64,000 nucleotides of DNA, taken from the NCBI GenBank assembly GCA_965223125.1, contig OZ244984.1, forward strand, positions 1,736,001 through 1,800,000. The letters are read 5' to 3'. A model generated the notes under the pieces. That model searched no databases and was not told the DNA's origin. It saw only the letters and a list, made by a program, of their open reading frames with translations. The stretch's first letter is position 1. Every line of letters begins with the position of its first letter. Source of the DNA: Pacificispira sp965223125. Its GTDB lineage: Bacteria > Pseudomonadota > Alphaproteobacteria > UBA8366 > Aestuariispiraceae. Below, in pieces: positions 33,501-41,434 of the stretch. The position numbers and the translations under genes are program-made.

Positions 33501-34097
33501 CGCCCGCTCTCGCCCAGTCGCCCGGTCCTATCGGACCCTGCCGTCCGATCCCCGTTGACCGCCGATGACCCGTTGCGTTTCAAGCGCGGCAAGCTGATCC
33601 ATCGCCTGCTGCAGACGCTCCCTGATCTGGTGGAGCAGGCGCGGGAAGACGCCGCCCGGCGCTATCTGGCGCTGCCCGCCCAGGATTTGAGTGCCGATGA
33701 ACAAGCAGCGTTGCTGTCCGAGACGATGGGCGTATTGCGCCATCCGGAATTCGCGCCGCTGTTCGGTCCCGGCAGTCGTGCCGAGGTGCCGCTGGCAGGT
33801 CTGATGCCGGGAATTGGCGAATCGCCCGGTGTGATCACGGGACCTTTCGCCGTCTCCGGACAGGTCGACCGACTTTTGATCACCGGGAACGAGATCCTCG
33901 TTGTCGATTACAAGACCCTGCGTCCGGCCCCGTCGGATGCCGCCCGCGTCCCCCGCGCCTATCTGGCGCAGATGGCGGGATACCGCGCGATTCTGCGTCA
34001 GATTTACCCGGATCGGCCAGTGCGCTGTGCGGTTGTCTTCACCGAAACGCCGCGTCTTGTCGCCCTGCCCGATGAACTTCTCGATCACGTCGCTTGA
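30558..34097 (+). CDS. addA: ATP-dependent helicase/nuclease AddA
   Basis: UvrD-family motor and nuclease of AddAB, 1179 residues. Motifs: Walker A AASAGSGKTKVLTDRV (about 18-33), LLIDEAQDTSADQ, VGDAKQSIYSFQGADPE, VHGAKGLQAPIVIL and LYVAMTRAEDRLIVAGR. The C-terminal RecB-type nuclease carries ILVVDYKT. It starts in an ATGA overlap with addB. trxA follows 133 bases later, an order common in Alphaproteobacteria. Confidence 0.96.
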   Translation: MSARPDPNLTQRMAANPADSVWVAASAGSGKTKVLTDRVLALLVSGARPDGLLCVTFTKAAAAEMANRIHRELSKWTRIDEAALETAIRNLDGGTVTPEKRARARRLFAQVLDLPGGLRIRTIHSFCHSVLGRFPLEARIAPNFEAMDERQAAEAMELARDTVLRAAEGNAALAAALQAVTERAAEGVFADLMASLSRHRAALSREGLRSADGERGGLDGAVRALHAALGAEPGVNEGDVIADACAPDAVDEIGLRLAAEAMMGFGTKPNQDKGRILAAWLAGGMETRIATFERYLGVFLTAKYAPLKSLCVKAVVENSPATPGILEVEQARLLAVDQRLRRQATARASEGLLRLGEAVLRAYEGNKRATARLDYDDLIQITGRLLTRDMVPWVLFKLDGGLTHLLIDEAQDTSADQRAILDALVAEFFSGEGRSEEKRTLFVVGDAKQSIYSFQGADPEGYRGWRDSLTATAKAGRQDIRQVPMDISFRSVQAVLDAVDATFQALPARDGVVEPDGLDLKHHAYRAGEHGRVELWPPTAPPDAVEADLFTPPEPVGIGEDAAPDATQALAEGLASTIRRWLDDKEILQARGRPIRPGDILFLVQKRTNLIDALVRELKRQEIPVAGVDRITLTEQVAVMDLLALARALLLPQDDLTFACLLKSPFVGLDDDDLLRLTEDRGRRSLWQQLSALKTIDSRYAAAAAWFDDLLDATDRLPPFELFQRALISPCPGPGAMAPEGVAYTGRQALISRLGTEVEDPLEEFLTLTLEHDRTHTPSLEGFLAWFARGNTDLKRDLETEARDEVRIMTVHGAKGLQAPIVILPDAMTKSGQRGTPLRWLDDASSGLRLPIWTPSARYEETVAQTLKAAEKEAQDREYRRLLYVAMTRAEDRLIVAGRLPRKAAPDGNWHALVADGIARLDIVEETEFSAGAGWTGTALCYETGAARETSSDAAAATVGSVRPPAPAWLTAPPPEEPAPPRPLSPSRPVLSDPAVRSPLTADDPLRFKRGKLIHRLLQTLPDLVEQAREDAARRYLALPAQDLSADEQAALLSETMGVLRHPEFAPLFGPGSRAEVPLAGLMPGIGESPGVITGPFAVSGQVDRLLITGNEILVVDYKTLRPAPSDAARVPRAYLAQMAGYRAILRQIYPDRPVRCAVVFTETPRLVALPDELLDHVA

Positions 34098-34230
34098 TTC
34101 CGCTTCGACGCCTGCCTAGATTCAGCCTCAGCAATAGGGGTGATTGACCATAAACCCAAATGATCCGACCCGCCGACAGGGTTCCCGCACCGGGAACATA
34201 CCGTCTGCGACGGGCCCAAGGAGAAGCAGG

Positions 34231-34551
34231 ATGAGCACTGTCAAAGTGTCTGACGACGAATTCGAGAGCAAGGTTTTGCAGGCCGAAGGTCCGGTCCTGG
34301 TCGATTACTGGGCCGAATGGTGCGGCCCGTGCAAATCGATCGCCCCGGCCCTGGACGAGATTTCTGCCGCCATGAACGGTAAACTGACGGTCATGAAACT
34401 CAACATTGATGAGAACCCCCATACGCCGACGAAATATGGTGTCCGGGGCATCCCGACCCTGATGTTGTTCAAGGACGGTCAGGTTGTCGGCACCAAGGTC
34501 GGTGCAGCACCGAAAAGCGCATTGCAGGACTGGCTGAATCAGCACGTCTGA
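34231..34551 (+). CDS. trxA: Thioredoxin 1
   Basis: Cytoplasmic disulfide reductase of 106 residues with the catalytic WCGPC (Cys31, Cys34), the buried Asp25 in LVDYWAEW and cis-Pro in RGIPTLMLF. The frame is open to 34144, but ATG 34231 follows AAGGAGAAGCAGG and gives the canonical length. The leader holds a small perfect hairpin at 34181-34197 (GTTCCCG, 3-base loop). A strong terminator follows 21 bases after the stop. Confidence 0.97.
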   Translation: MSTVKVSDDEFESKVLQAEGPVLVDYWAEWCGPCKSIAPALDEISAAMNGKLTVMKLNIDENPHTPTKYGVRGIPTLMLFKDGQVVGTKVGAAPKSALQDWLNQHV

Positions 34552-34572
34552 TCCAGTGTCGCAGGACTGGTG

Positions 34573-34606
34573 AAAGGCCCCCGTTCGACCGGACGGGGGC
34601 CTTTTT
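34573..34606 (+). terminator. Rho-independent terminator of trxA
   Basis: AAAGGCCCCCGT (34573-34584) pairs with ACGGGGGCCTTT (34593-34604) around an 8-base loop, and five Ts end at 34606. This is a textbook intrinsic terminator for the addB-addA-trxA transcript. Confidence 0.92.
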
Positions 34607-34826
34607 CATGCGCGGTCCGTTTTCGGGAAGAAAGTGACCGGTGCGTCCAGCATGATCAGCGGCATGTGTTTCCGCCTGCACCACAGCACCCTGGGACGGC
34701 GCGCCGGATCAAGTGTCATGATTGCCCTTTCGAAAGTCGCATCGACGACGGAAGATAGGCGGCACAGGATATCCCGCAATCGGGCCGGATCGGCCTGATA
34801 GGTGTGAGGGGAAGGAAGCAAGGATC

Positions 34827-36404
34827 ATGACCGTCCGGAACATACTGTTCATCATGGCCGATCAGATGCGCGCCGATTGCTGGGGGGCGGGTCTGGGCAT
34901 ACCGGGTGCGAAGCTGGAAACGCCGCATCTGGAGGCTCTGGCCCGGCGCGGCACACGGTTCGACAATGCCTATTGTCCAGCCCCGATCTGCGGACCATCG
35001 CGGATGGGTTTCTATACCGGGCTTTATCCCTCGACCCATGGTTCCACCGTCAATCAGGCACCACTGCCGGTGGGCACGAAGACGCTGGGTGACCGGATGC
35101 GGGCGCTGGGTCTGCGCACGGCTCTGGCGGGCAAGACCCATATGAAGGCCGACCGGCAGGGGATGGCGCGGTTGGGTCTGGATGATGCCGGGGATCAGGG
35201 CGTGCTGGCCGCCGAATGCGGGTTTGAGCCCCGGGCGCGGCATGACGGGCTGCTGCCGGTCGATGTCGCGGCGGATCAGGGCTACACCGCCTATCTGCGC
35301 CAACGCGGCTATGGTGGCGACAATCCCTGGCATGATTTTGCCAACAGCGCCCTGGGTGAAGCGGGAGAATGCCTGTCCGGCTGGTTTCTGCGCCATGCTG
35401 ACCGGCCCGCCCGGATTGAGGCCGCAGATTCGGAAACCGCCTGGACCACCGACCGGGCGATGGCCTTCATTACCGAACAGGGTGATTCACCCTGGTGTCT
35501 GCATCTGAGCTATATCAAGCCGCATTGGCCCTATATCGCCCCCGCCCCCTATTGCGGGATGGTCGATTCCGGTCATGTCTGGCCCGCGACCGCCCCGCCG
35601 GACAGCCCGCATCCGGTCCACGCCGCCTTCATGGACCTTACGGAAAGCGCCGGATTCCGCGTTCCGGGCGTGCGGGAGCGTGTGATCCCGACCTATCTGG
35701 GCCTGATCCGAGAGATTGATGACCATATCGGTCGGCTGATGGCGTTTCTCGGGGCGCAGGGGCGGCTGGCCGATACACTGATCGTCTTCACCAGCGATCA
35801 TGGCGATTACCTGGGTGACCATGGTCTGGGGGAAAAGCAGCTGTTCCACGATGAATCCGCGCGCATTCCCCTGATCCTCGTCCATCCGGACCAACCAGAT
35901 TTGGAGACGGGCCATCGGGTCAGTTCTGCCCCGGTGGAAGGTATCGACCTGATCCCGACCTTCATTGAGGCTCTGGGCGGGGAGCCGGAGGATATTTTTG
36001 ACCTCGACGGACGCTCGCTGCTGCCCTTGCTGAAAGACACCGAACCGCCGGAGGATTGGCGACCGGCCGCCTGCGTGGAACTGGACTATTCCACCCGCCA
36101 GGCCCGCCGGGCCTTGGGCCTGCCGCCGGAGCGGGCGCGGGGCTGGATGCTGCGCGGGGCGCGGTGGAAATATATCCATTGGCTGGACCTGCCGGATCAA
36201 CTGTTCGACCTTCGGGAAGACCCGCAGGAAACCCGCGATCTGGCTGCCGATTCAGGTCATGCGAAGATCCTGCGGGACCAGCGGGATCTGTTCCTGGACC
36301 ACCTGACCCGCCGCCTCACTCGCTGCAGCATGACGCGGTGGGAGATCGAGGCGGAGACCGACGATTATACGCTGGGCGGTCGCATTCGGATGGGTGTGTG
36401 GTAG
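34827..36404 (+). CDS. Sulfatase / phosphonate monoester hydrolase-family enzyme
   Basis: A 525-residue member of the alkaline phosphatase superfamily. Metal ligands are seen at MADQMRAD (Asp12) and FTSDHGDYLGDHGLGEK. The formylglycine motif C-x-P-x-R is present as CGPSR (Cys55), so activity should need Cys-to-formylglycine maturation. There is no signal peptide, so it is cytoplasmic. ATG 34827 follows GGAAGGAAGCAAGG; the frame is open to 34722 without support. Arylsulfatase, choline sulfatase and phosphonate monoester hydrolase all fit; the exact ester is not determined by what I can see. It stands alone between terminator and repeat element. Confidence 0.82.
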   Translation: MTVRNILFIMADQMRADCWGAGLGIPGAKLETPHLEALARRGTRFDNAYCPAPICGPSRMGFYTGLYPSTHGSTVNQAPLPVGTKTLGDRMRALGLRTALAGKTHMKADRQGMARLGLDDAGDQGVLAAECGFEPRARHDGLLPVDVAADQGYTAYLRQRGYGGDNPWHDFANSALGEAGECLSGWFLRHADRPARIEAADSETAWTTDRAMAFITEQGDSPWCLHLSYIKPHWPYIAPAPYCGMVDSGHVWPATAPPDSPHPVHAAFMDLTESAGFRVPGVRERVIPTYLGLIREIDDHIGRLMAFLGAQGRLADTLIVFTSDHGDYLGDHGLGEKQLFHDESARIPLILVHPDQPDLETGHRVSSAPVEGIDLIPTFIEALGGEPEDIFDLDGRSLLPLLKDTEPPEDWRPAACVELDYSTRQARRALGLPPERARGWMLRGARWKYIHWLDLPDQLFDLREDPQETRDLAADSGHAKILRDQRDLFLDHLTRRLTRCSMTRWEIEAETDDYTLGGRIRMGVW

Positions 36405-36529
36405 CCGGTTTTCGCAGTCGGCATTTCAGAGCGGGAATCTGGGTGTTTGAGGTGCTGAATAGGGTTTCGAGCGGGTTGATCTGATCATCCGACGCGGGGT
36501 TTCCTGAACGAAGTATGCGGTTGGTTCGG

Positions 36530-36612
36530 GGAGATTGCCGGATCAAGTCCGGCGGCGACGGATTTCTCATGATGAAAGAACACGTCGTGCCCGGACACAG
36601 ATCCGGGCACCT
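36530..36612. repeat. Dispersed palindromic repeat element (copy B)
   Basis: Second copy of the element at 27310-27391, same orientation. GCCGGA (36537-36542) pairs with 36548-36553 around TCAAG, and GTGCCCGGA (36587-36595) pairs with 36602-36610 around CACAGA. The two copies share most of their length, including GTCCGGCGGCGACGG and CGTCGTGCCCGGAC. The rest of 36405-36669 shows no gene. Confidence 0.75.
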
Positions 36613-36669
36613 CACGATGCAAGGCAGCATCAGGATAGGTAATCCCCCAGATAGGGGTATTGTTCAGCA

Positions 36670-36698
36670 TTGACGTTTACGTAAACGTCAAGTATCGT
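36670..36698 (+). promoter_or_regulatory. liuR promoter with perfect 22-bp operator palindrome
   Basis: The half-site TTGACGTTTAC is followed directly by its exact complement, giving a perfect 22-base palindrome at 36670-36691. Its left end forms a -35 box (TTGACG, 36670-36675); 17 bases later TATCGT (36693-36698) can be the -10. A palindrome across the spacer is the usual site for MerR-family regulators, and TTGACGT/ACGTCAA ends resemble sites described for LiuR. The liuR gene begins 29 bases downstream. Confidence 0.8.
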
Positions 36699-36727
36699 TT
36701 CACCTCACATCTGGTAAGGGAACCCCG

Positions 36728-37135
36728 ATGGGTGAGGCGCGCGTCAGTACGATTGCGGATCTTGTGAGGGACTTCGGCGTGACCGCCCGGACGATCCGGT
36801 TCTATGAAGCCGAGGGCATGCTGTCACCGGAACGGGTGGGGCAGCAGCGACTGTATCATCCGCGCGACCGGGTCCGGCTGAAACTGATCCTGCGCGGCAA
36901 GCGGCTGGGCTTCACGTTGGCGGAGATCCGGGAAATCATCGATCTGTATCATGCCGATCCCGGCGAACTGGGCCAGTTGCACCATTTCCTGGACAAAATC
37001 GAGGAACGCCGCGTCGATCTGGAACAGAAGCGTCGCGACATCGATCTCACCCTTACCGAACTGGACGCGGTGGAACGCACCTGCCGAAGCCGTCTGGCTG
37101 ATCTGGCGGCGCAGCGCAGGGAGGCGGCGGAATGA
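36728..37135 (+). CDS. liuR: MerR-family regulator, LiuR-like (branched-chain amino acid degradation)
   Basis: A 135-residue regulator. The MerR winged-helix domain is at about residues 7-75 (TIADLVRDFGVTARTIRFYEAEGMLSPERVGQQRLYHPRD), followed by a dimerising coiled coil (about 85-125). No Cys-rich effector loop is present, which excludes the metal-sensing types. The operator in its own promoter and the following isovalerate genes point to LiuR, which controls leucine/isovalerate catabolism. ATGA overlap couples it to the thioesterase gene. Confidence 0.82.
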   Translation: MGEARVSTIADLVRDFGVTARTIRFYEAEGMLSPERVGQQRLYHPRDRVRLKLILRGKRLGFTLAEIREIIDLYHADPGELGQLHHFLDKIEERRVDLEQKRRDIDLTLTELDAVERTCRSRLADLAAQRREAAE

Positions 37136-37614
37136 GCGGGGATTTCCATACCGACCCGATTTTGGGGCGCAGCACCGTCTATGCCGAGGATTGCGACCAT
37201 ATGGGTCATATGAATGTCGCCGCCTATACCCGCAAATTCGACGAGGCGACCTGGGCGCTGTGGACCGGCGTCGGCATGGGGCGCGCGGCGATGGATGCGA
37301 CAGGGACCGGGATCGCGGCGCTGGAATCGCGCCTGACCTATCATCGAGAGATGTTTCCGGGTGAGAGCTTCGTCACCCGCAGTCGCTTCGTCTGGCTGAA
37401 GGCAAAGACGGCGCAGTTCCATCACCGGCTCTATGTCTTGCTGGATACGGAAAGCGATCTTGCGGAAGTCTTGGCCGCGACCTGCACCTATACTGTCGCC
37501 TGCCTCGACCGGCAGGCCCGTAAGGCCCGCCCGTTTCCGGATTCGGTGGTAGACCGCATCCGACCGCTGCTGAACCCGCTTCCAATCCCGTCATCGGAGA
37601 ATGCTGCCTCATGA
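37132..37614 (+). CDS. Hot-dog-fold acyl-CoA thioesterase (4-hydroxybenzoyl-CoA thioesterase-like)
   Basis: A 160-residue single hot-dog domain. The active-site segment YAEDCDHMGHMNVAAYTRKFDEA resembles the YbgC/4-hydroxybenzoyl-CoA thioesterase group, in which the Asp of the D-x-x-G-H-x-N segment is catalytic. It hydrolyses an acyl-CoA, probably one that accumulates in branched-chain catabolism. It overlaps liuR and the next thioesterase by 4 bases each. The substrate is not visible from sequence. Confidence 0.8.
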   Translation: MSGDFHTDPILGRSTVYAEDCDHMGHMNVAAYTRKFDEATWALWTGVGMGRAAMDATGTGIAALESRLTYHREMFPGESFVTRSRFVWLKAKTAQFHHRLYVLLDTESDLAEVLAATCTYTVACLDRQARKARPFPDSVVDRIRPLLNPLPIPSSENAAS

Positions 37615-38069
37615 GCGAGTATCAGCCCCGAAACCCGGATTTTGAACACCGCACCCGCGACAGCTTCGCCCGTCAGGCCTTCATGGCGATGCTGGGTGTC
37701 GATCTGGTGAAGGTCGAGCCCGGCCATGTCGAAATGCGCCTGCCCTATCGTCCTGAACTGGGTCAGCAGCATGGCTATTTCCATGGCGGGGTGATCGGCA
37801 CCCTGGCTGACAATGCGGGCGGCTATGCGGCCTTCAGCCTGCTGGCGGTGGCGGATTCAATTCTGACCATCGAATACAAGATGAACATCGTCTCCCCCGG
37901 TCAGGGCGAAGCGCTGGTCGCCATCGGCACGGTGCTGAAGCCGGGCCGCCGCCTGAGCGTCTGTGAGGCACGGATCTATGCCGAGACGGCGGGCAAGCGG
38001 AAACTCTGCGCCACCGCGCTCTGCACCCTGATGACGATGGAAAACATGTCCGACGACAAGGCTGCCTGA
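37611..38069 (+). CDS. PaaI-family thioesterase
   Basis: A 152-residue hot-dog protein with the PaaI-type motif GQQHGYFHGGVIGTLADNAGGYAA, where the HGG-x-x-x-x-x-x-D/N segment makes up the active site. It may release stalled CoA esters. It is translationally coupled to the upstream thioesterase (ATGA). liuA follows after 64 bases with its own ribosome site. Confidence 0.82.
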   Translation: MSEYQPRNPDFEHRTRDSFARQAFMAMLGVDLVKVEPGHVEMRLPYRPELGQQHGYFHGGVIGTLADNAGGYAAFSLLAVADSILTIEYKMNIVSPGQGEALVAIGTVLKPGRRLSVCEARIYAETAGKRKLCATALCTLMTMENMSDDKAA

Positions 38070-38133
38070 TAAAACCGGCTGATAGAAACAAAGCAGCCAG
38101 AAAACTACGGGAAACCAACGAGGAAACGCTGTC

Positions 38134-39306
38134 ATGATCCCCAATACCTACCCCACGCTGGACTTTGATCTGGGCGAGACCGCCGAGATGCTGCGCGATA
38201 CGGTGATGAGCTTCGTCGCGGACGAACTGGCCCCGCGCGCGGCAGAGATCGACCGGACGGACCAGTTCCCGATGGATATGTGGAAGAAATTCGGGGATCT
38301 CGGCCTGCTGGGCATCACCGTGGAGGAGGAATATGGCGGTGCCGGGATGGGCTATCTGGAACATGCCATCGCGATGGAGGAGATCAGCCGCGCCTCGGCA
38401 TCGGTCGGTCTCAGCTATGGTGCTCATTCCAATCTCTGCGTCAATCAGATCCGCCGTAATGGCGACGCGGATCAGAAGAGCCGCTATCTGCCGAAGCTGA
38501 TTTCCGGCGACCATGTCGGTGCGCTGGCAATGTCGGAGCCGGGGGCCGGATCCGATGTTGTCGGCATGAAGCTGCGGGCGGAGAAGAAGGGCGACCGCTA
38601 TGTCCTGAACGGCAACAAGATGTGGATCACCAACGGGCCGGACGCTGATGTCATGGTGATCTATGCCAAGACCGACCCGGAGGCCGGATCAAAGGGCATC
38701 ACCGCCTTTCTGGTGGAAAAGGGGTTCAAGGGATTCTCTGTCGCGCAGAAGCTGGACAAGCTCGGCATGCGCGGCTCCCATACCGGCGAACTGGTCTTCG
38801 AGGATTGCGAGGTGCCGGAGGAAAACATTCTGGGCGGGCTGAACAAGGGCGTGCGGGTGCTGATGAGCGGCCTTGATTACGAGCGCGCCGTGCTGGCCGC
38901 CGGGCCGCTGGGGATCATGGATGCCTGCATGGATGTCGTCCTGCCCTATATCCATGAGCGCAAGCAGTTCGGTCAGGCCATCGGTGAATTCCAGTTGATG
39001 CAGGGCAAGCTGGCCGACATGTACACGACGATGAATGCCTGCAAGGCCTATGTCTATGCCGTAGTGAAGGCCTGCGACCGGGGGCAGACCACCCGCAAGG
39101 ACGCAGCAGGTGCGATCCTCTATGCCGCGGAAAAGGCGACCTGGATGGCGTTGGAGGCGATCCAGGTTCTGGGCGGCATGGGCTATATCAACGACAGCCC
39201 CACCGGCCGCCTGCTCCGCGATGCCAAGCTGTACGAGATCGGCGCAGGCACATCGGAAATCCGCCGCATGCTGATCGGCAGGGAACTGTTCAATGAGACG
39301 GCGTAA
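38134..39306 (+). CDS. liuA: Isovaleryl-CoA dehydrogenase
   Basis: FAD enzyme that oxidises isovaleryl-CoA to 3-methylcrotonyl-CoA. At 390 residues, with typical blocks (AMSEPGAGSDVVGMKLRAEK, NGNKMWITNGPDADVMVIYAKT). The catalytic Glu lies in the isovaleryl-specific place, Glu250 in SGLDYERAVLAAGPLG, and not in the C-terminal segment, where AKLYEIGAGTSEIRRMLIGR has Gly in the usual position. This separates it from other acyl-CoA dehydrogenases. The transcript would run next into a low-GC stretch with an opposing gene. Confidence 0.93.
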   Translation: MIPNTYPTLDFDLGETAEMLRDTVMSFVADELAPRAAEIDRTDQFPMDMWKKFGDLGLLGITVEEEYGGAGMGYLEHAIAMEEISRASASVGLSYGAHSNLCVNQIRRNGDADQKSRYLPKLISGDHVGALAMSEPGAGSDVVGMKLRAEKKGDRYVLNGNKMWITNGPDADVMVIYAKTDPEAGSKGITAFLVEKGFKGFSVAQKLDKLGMRGSHTGELVFEDCEVPEENILGGLNKGVRVLMSGLDYERAVLAAGPLGIMDACMDVVLPYIHERKQFGQAIGEFQLMQGKLADMYTTMNACKAYVYAVVKACDRGQTTRKDAAGAILYAAEKATWMALEAIQVLGGMGYINDSPTGRLLRDAKLYEIGAGTSEIRRMLIGRELFNETA

Positions 39307-39350
39307 AAGGCTCAAAATTTGATGTATGCTCAGTCAGCCTTGTGGGTTGT

Positions 39351-40043
39351 TCAGCCATCTGTTTTAGAATCGGCTTCGGCTCGCTTTTCATCGAGTTTGT
39401 TTTGTATGCTCGTCTCTGAGTTCGACGGGTCCCATCGTCGAAAATCTATTCTGCGGGCGATTTCTATAAGTTCGTCTAAATGGCTTGCAATTTCATCAAT
39501 GTATATTGCTGTATCAGCATCCATATTCTTAAGCAAAGGAATCGTTTTTTTGAATCTTGTTTGGAATTTTTTGATCCTGTTTTCTGCGTACATTAAAAAT
39601 TTTAATTCTCTGGATAATATTATTAAAACAAATACGATAAGAACTAAAATAAAAGTTGATAGTACTATGCTTAATGATCCTGGAGCCCCAATGAATACAA
39701 TCGCTCCAATTGTTAATGCGAGCAATATTTTTGTAAATATTCTTGCTATAAATATAACACTCAACGATGGATGTGACTCAAAGGCAAAAGAAAGTTCCAT
39801 AATGTTTAGAATGCTTTTGTGTTCGGAAGAAATTCCAGCCACCATCAACTTCTGCGAAAGGCGGCCTGAGTGTGAGAGAAATACGCGGATCATAGAATTG
39901 AGCCGTTGGGCGACCCACCGACCAACGACTACGATTGTGCCAACACCACCTATTACACTTAACCATTCAGGAAGTGTCCATTGGCCGGAGTTTTGTACTT
40001 CCAACAGAATTTGTAGGGCAAAGTCAGCAATAGATGTATTCAT
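39351..40043 (-). CDS. Low-GC hypothetical membrane protein, opposite strand to the liu genes
   Basis: A 230-residue protein with hydrophobic segments near residues 22-42 (WLSVIGGVGTIVVVGRWVAQ), 96-118 (IFIARIFTKILLALTIGAIVFIG) and 124-146, followed by a basic, heptad-like cytoplasmic C-terminus. No family is recognised. The gene and its flanks (39310-40130) are visibly AT-rich, unlike everything around them, and it points against the liu genes, so a recent insertion is likely. The plus-strand frame here (39319-40083) has no protein-like pattern. Confidence 0.6.
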   Translation of the reverse strand: MNTSIADFALQILLEVQNSGQWTLPEWLSVIGGVGTIVVVGRWVAQRLNSMIRVFLSHSGRLSQKLMVAGISSEHKSILNIMELSFAFESHPSLSVIFIARIFTKILLALTIGAIVFIGAPGSLSIVLSTFILVLIVFVLIILSRELKFLMYAENRIKKFQTRFKKTIPLLKNMDADTAIYIDEIASHLDELIEIARRIDFRRWDPSNSETSIQNKLDEKRAEADSKTDG

Positions 40044-40134
40044 GATTTTTGATCTCTATTCAGTTCGAACATTATCACTATGAGGTGATTCTATGCCAAG
40101 TTTGTACTGTTAAAAGCGAAAAAGGAGTATTTCA

Positions 40135-41325
40135 ATGTGCACAATCGACCCCATCGTCATCACCGGCGCGGCGCGGACGCCCATGGGCGGGTTTCAGGGG
40201 GATCTGTCCGGGGCGACGGCACCGGAACTTGGCTCCGTGGCGATCCGGGAAGCCTTGGAGCGCGCGGGCGTCGCAGCGCAGGATGTGGGTGAGGTGATCT
40301 TCGGCAACGTTCTGCCCGCAGGCCTGGGTCAGGCCCCGGCGCGGCAGGCCAGTCTGGGGGCGGGACTGCCGGAGGCGGTCGGCTGTACCACGATCAACAA
40401 GATGTGCGGGTCGGGCATGAAGGCGGTGATGCTGGCCCATGACCTGCTGCGGGCCGGGAGTGCCGACATCATGGTCGCAGGCGGGATGGAGAGCATGAGC
40501 AATGCCCCCTATCTGCTGCCCAAGGCGCGGGGTGGGATGCGGCTGGGCCACGGTCAGGTGATCGACCATATGTTCCTGGACGGGCTGGAAGATGCCTATG
40601 ACAAGGGCCGCCTGATGGGCAGCTTTGCAGAAGAAACCGCCACCCATTACCAGTTCACCCGCGAGGCGCAGGATGCCTATGCGATGGAAAGTCTGGTCCG
40701 GGCACAGAACGCGCAGACGGGTGGGACCTTTGCGGCGGAAATCGCACCGGTCACTGTCCGCACCCGCAAGGGTGACGTGACGGTCGATCTGGATGAACAG
40801 CCCCGCACGGCAAAACCGGAAAAGATCCCGACGCTGAAACCGGCCTTTGCGAAGGACGGAACGGTGACACCGGCCAATTCCTCCTCGATCTCTGACGGGG
40901 CGGCGGCCCTGGTGCTGATGCGGCGGTCGGAGGCGGAAAGGCGCGATCTGACCCCGCTGGCAGAGATCGTGGCGCATGCGACCCATGCTCAGGCACCGGC
41001 CTGGTTCACCACCGCACCGGTCGCCGCGATCCGTACCTGTCTGGAGCAAGCGGGCTGGTCGAAAGACGCGGTGGACCTCTACGAAGTGAACGAGGCTTTC
41101 GCCGTTGTCGCCATGGCGGCGATGCATGACCTTGATCTGCCCCGGGAAAAAGTGAATGTACATGGCGGTGCCTGTGCATTGGGCCATCCTATCGGGGCAT
41201 CCGGCGCGCGCATTCTGGTGACGTTGCTGAACGCGCTGCGGGTGCATGGGCTGGAAACCGGCGTCGCATCCTTGTGCATCGGCGGCGGTGAGGCGACGGC
41301 GCTGGCGGTGAGACGATTGGGGTAG
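40135..41325 (+). CDS. Acetyl-CoA acetyltransferase (thiolase)
   Basis: A 396-residue biosynthetic/degradative thiolase. Active-site Cys91 lies in INKMCGSGMKAVMLA, the second signature in VHGGACALGHPIGASGARI (His) and the third in SLCIGGGEATALAV (Cys). In this locus it would process acetoacetyl-CoA formed after leucine breakdown. The ATG follows AAGGAG. It lies just right of the low-GC insertion. Confidence 0.92.
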   Translation: MCTIDPIVITGAARTPMGGFQGDLSGATAPELGSVAIREALERAGVAAQDVGEVIFGNVLPAGLGQAPARQASLGAGLPEAVGCTTINKMCGSGMKAVMLAHDLLRAGSADIMVAGGMESMSNAPYLLPKARGGMRLGHGQVIDHMFLDGLEDAYDKGRLMGSFAEETATHYQFTREAQDAYAMESLVRAQNAQTGGTFAAEIAPVTVRTRKGDVTVDLDEQPRTAKPEKIPTLKPAFAKDGTVTPANSSSISDGAAALVLMRRSEAERRDLTPLAEIVAHATHAQAPAWFTTAPVAAIRTCLEQAGWSKDAVDLYEVNEAFAVVAMAAMHDLDLPREKVNVHGGACALGHPIGASGARILVTLLNALRVHGLETGVASLCIGGGEATALAVRRLG

Positions 41326-41434
41326 AGGACGGGAATCCTGGTCCGGATGTGACGGCTGAGGTAGAAGAAGTGGGTGGAAGCCGGGAATGTACCGGGTGTT
41401 ATCCGCACTATATAGATCGAATGGAGATTCACTG

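Noticed and set aside
39319..40083. Plus-strand open frame of 254 codons in the low-GC stretch
   Set aside because: Ser/Ile-rich without membrane or domain pattern; the minus-strand frame has clear membrane segments and a charged tail.
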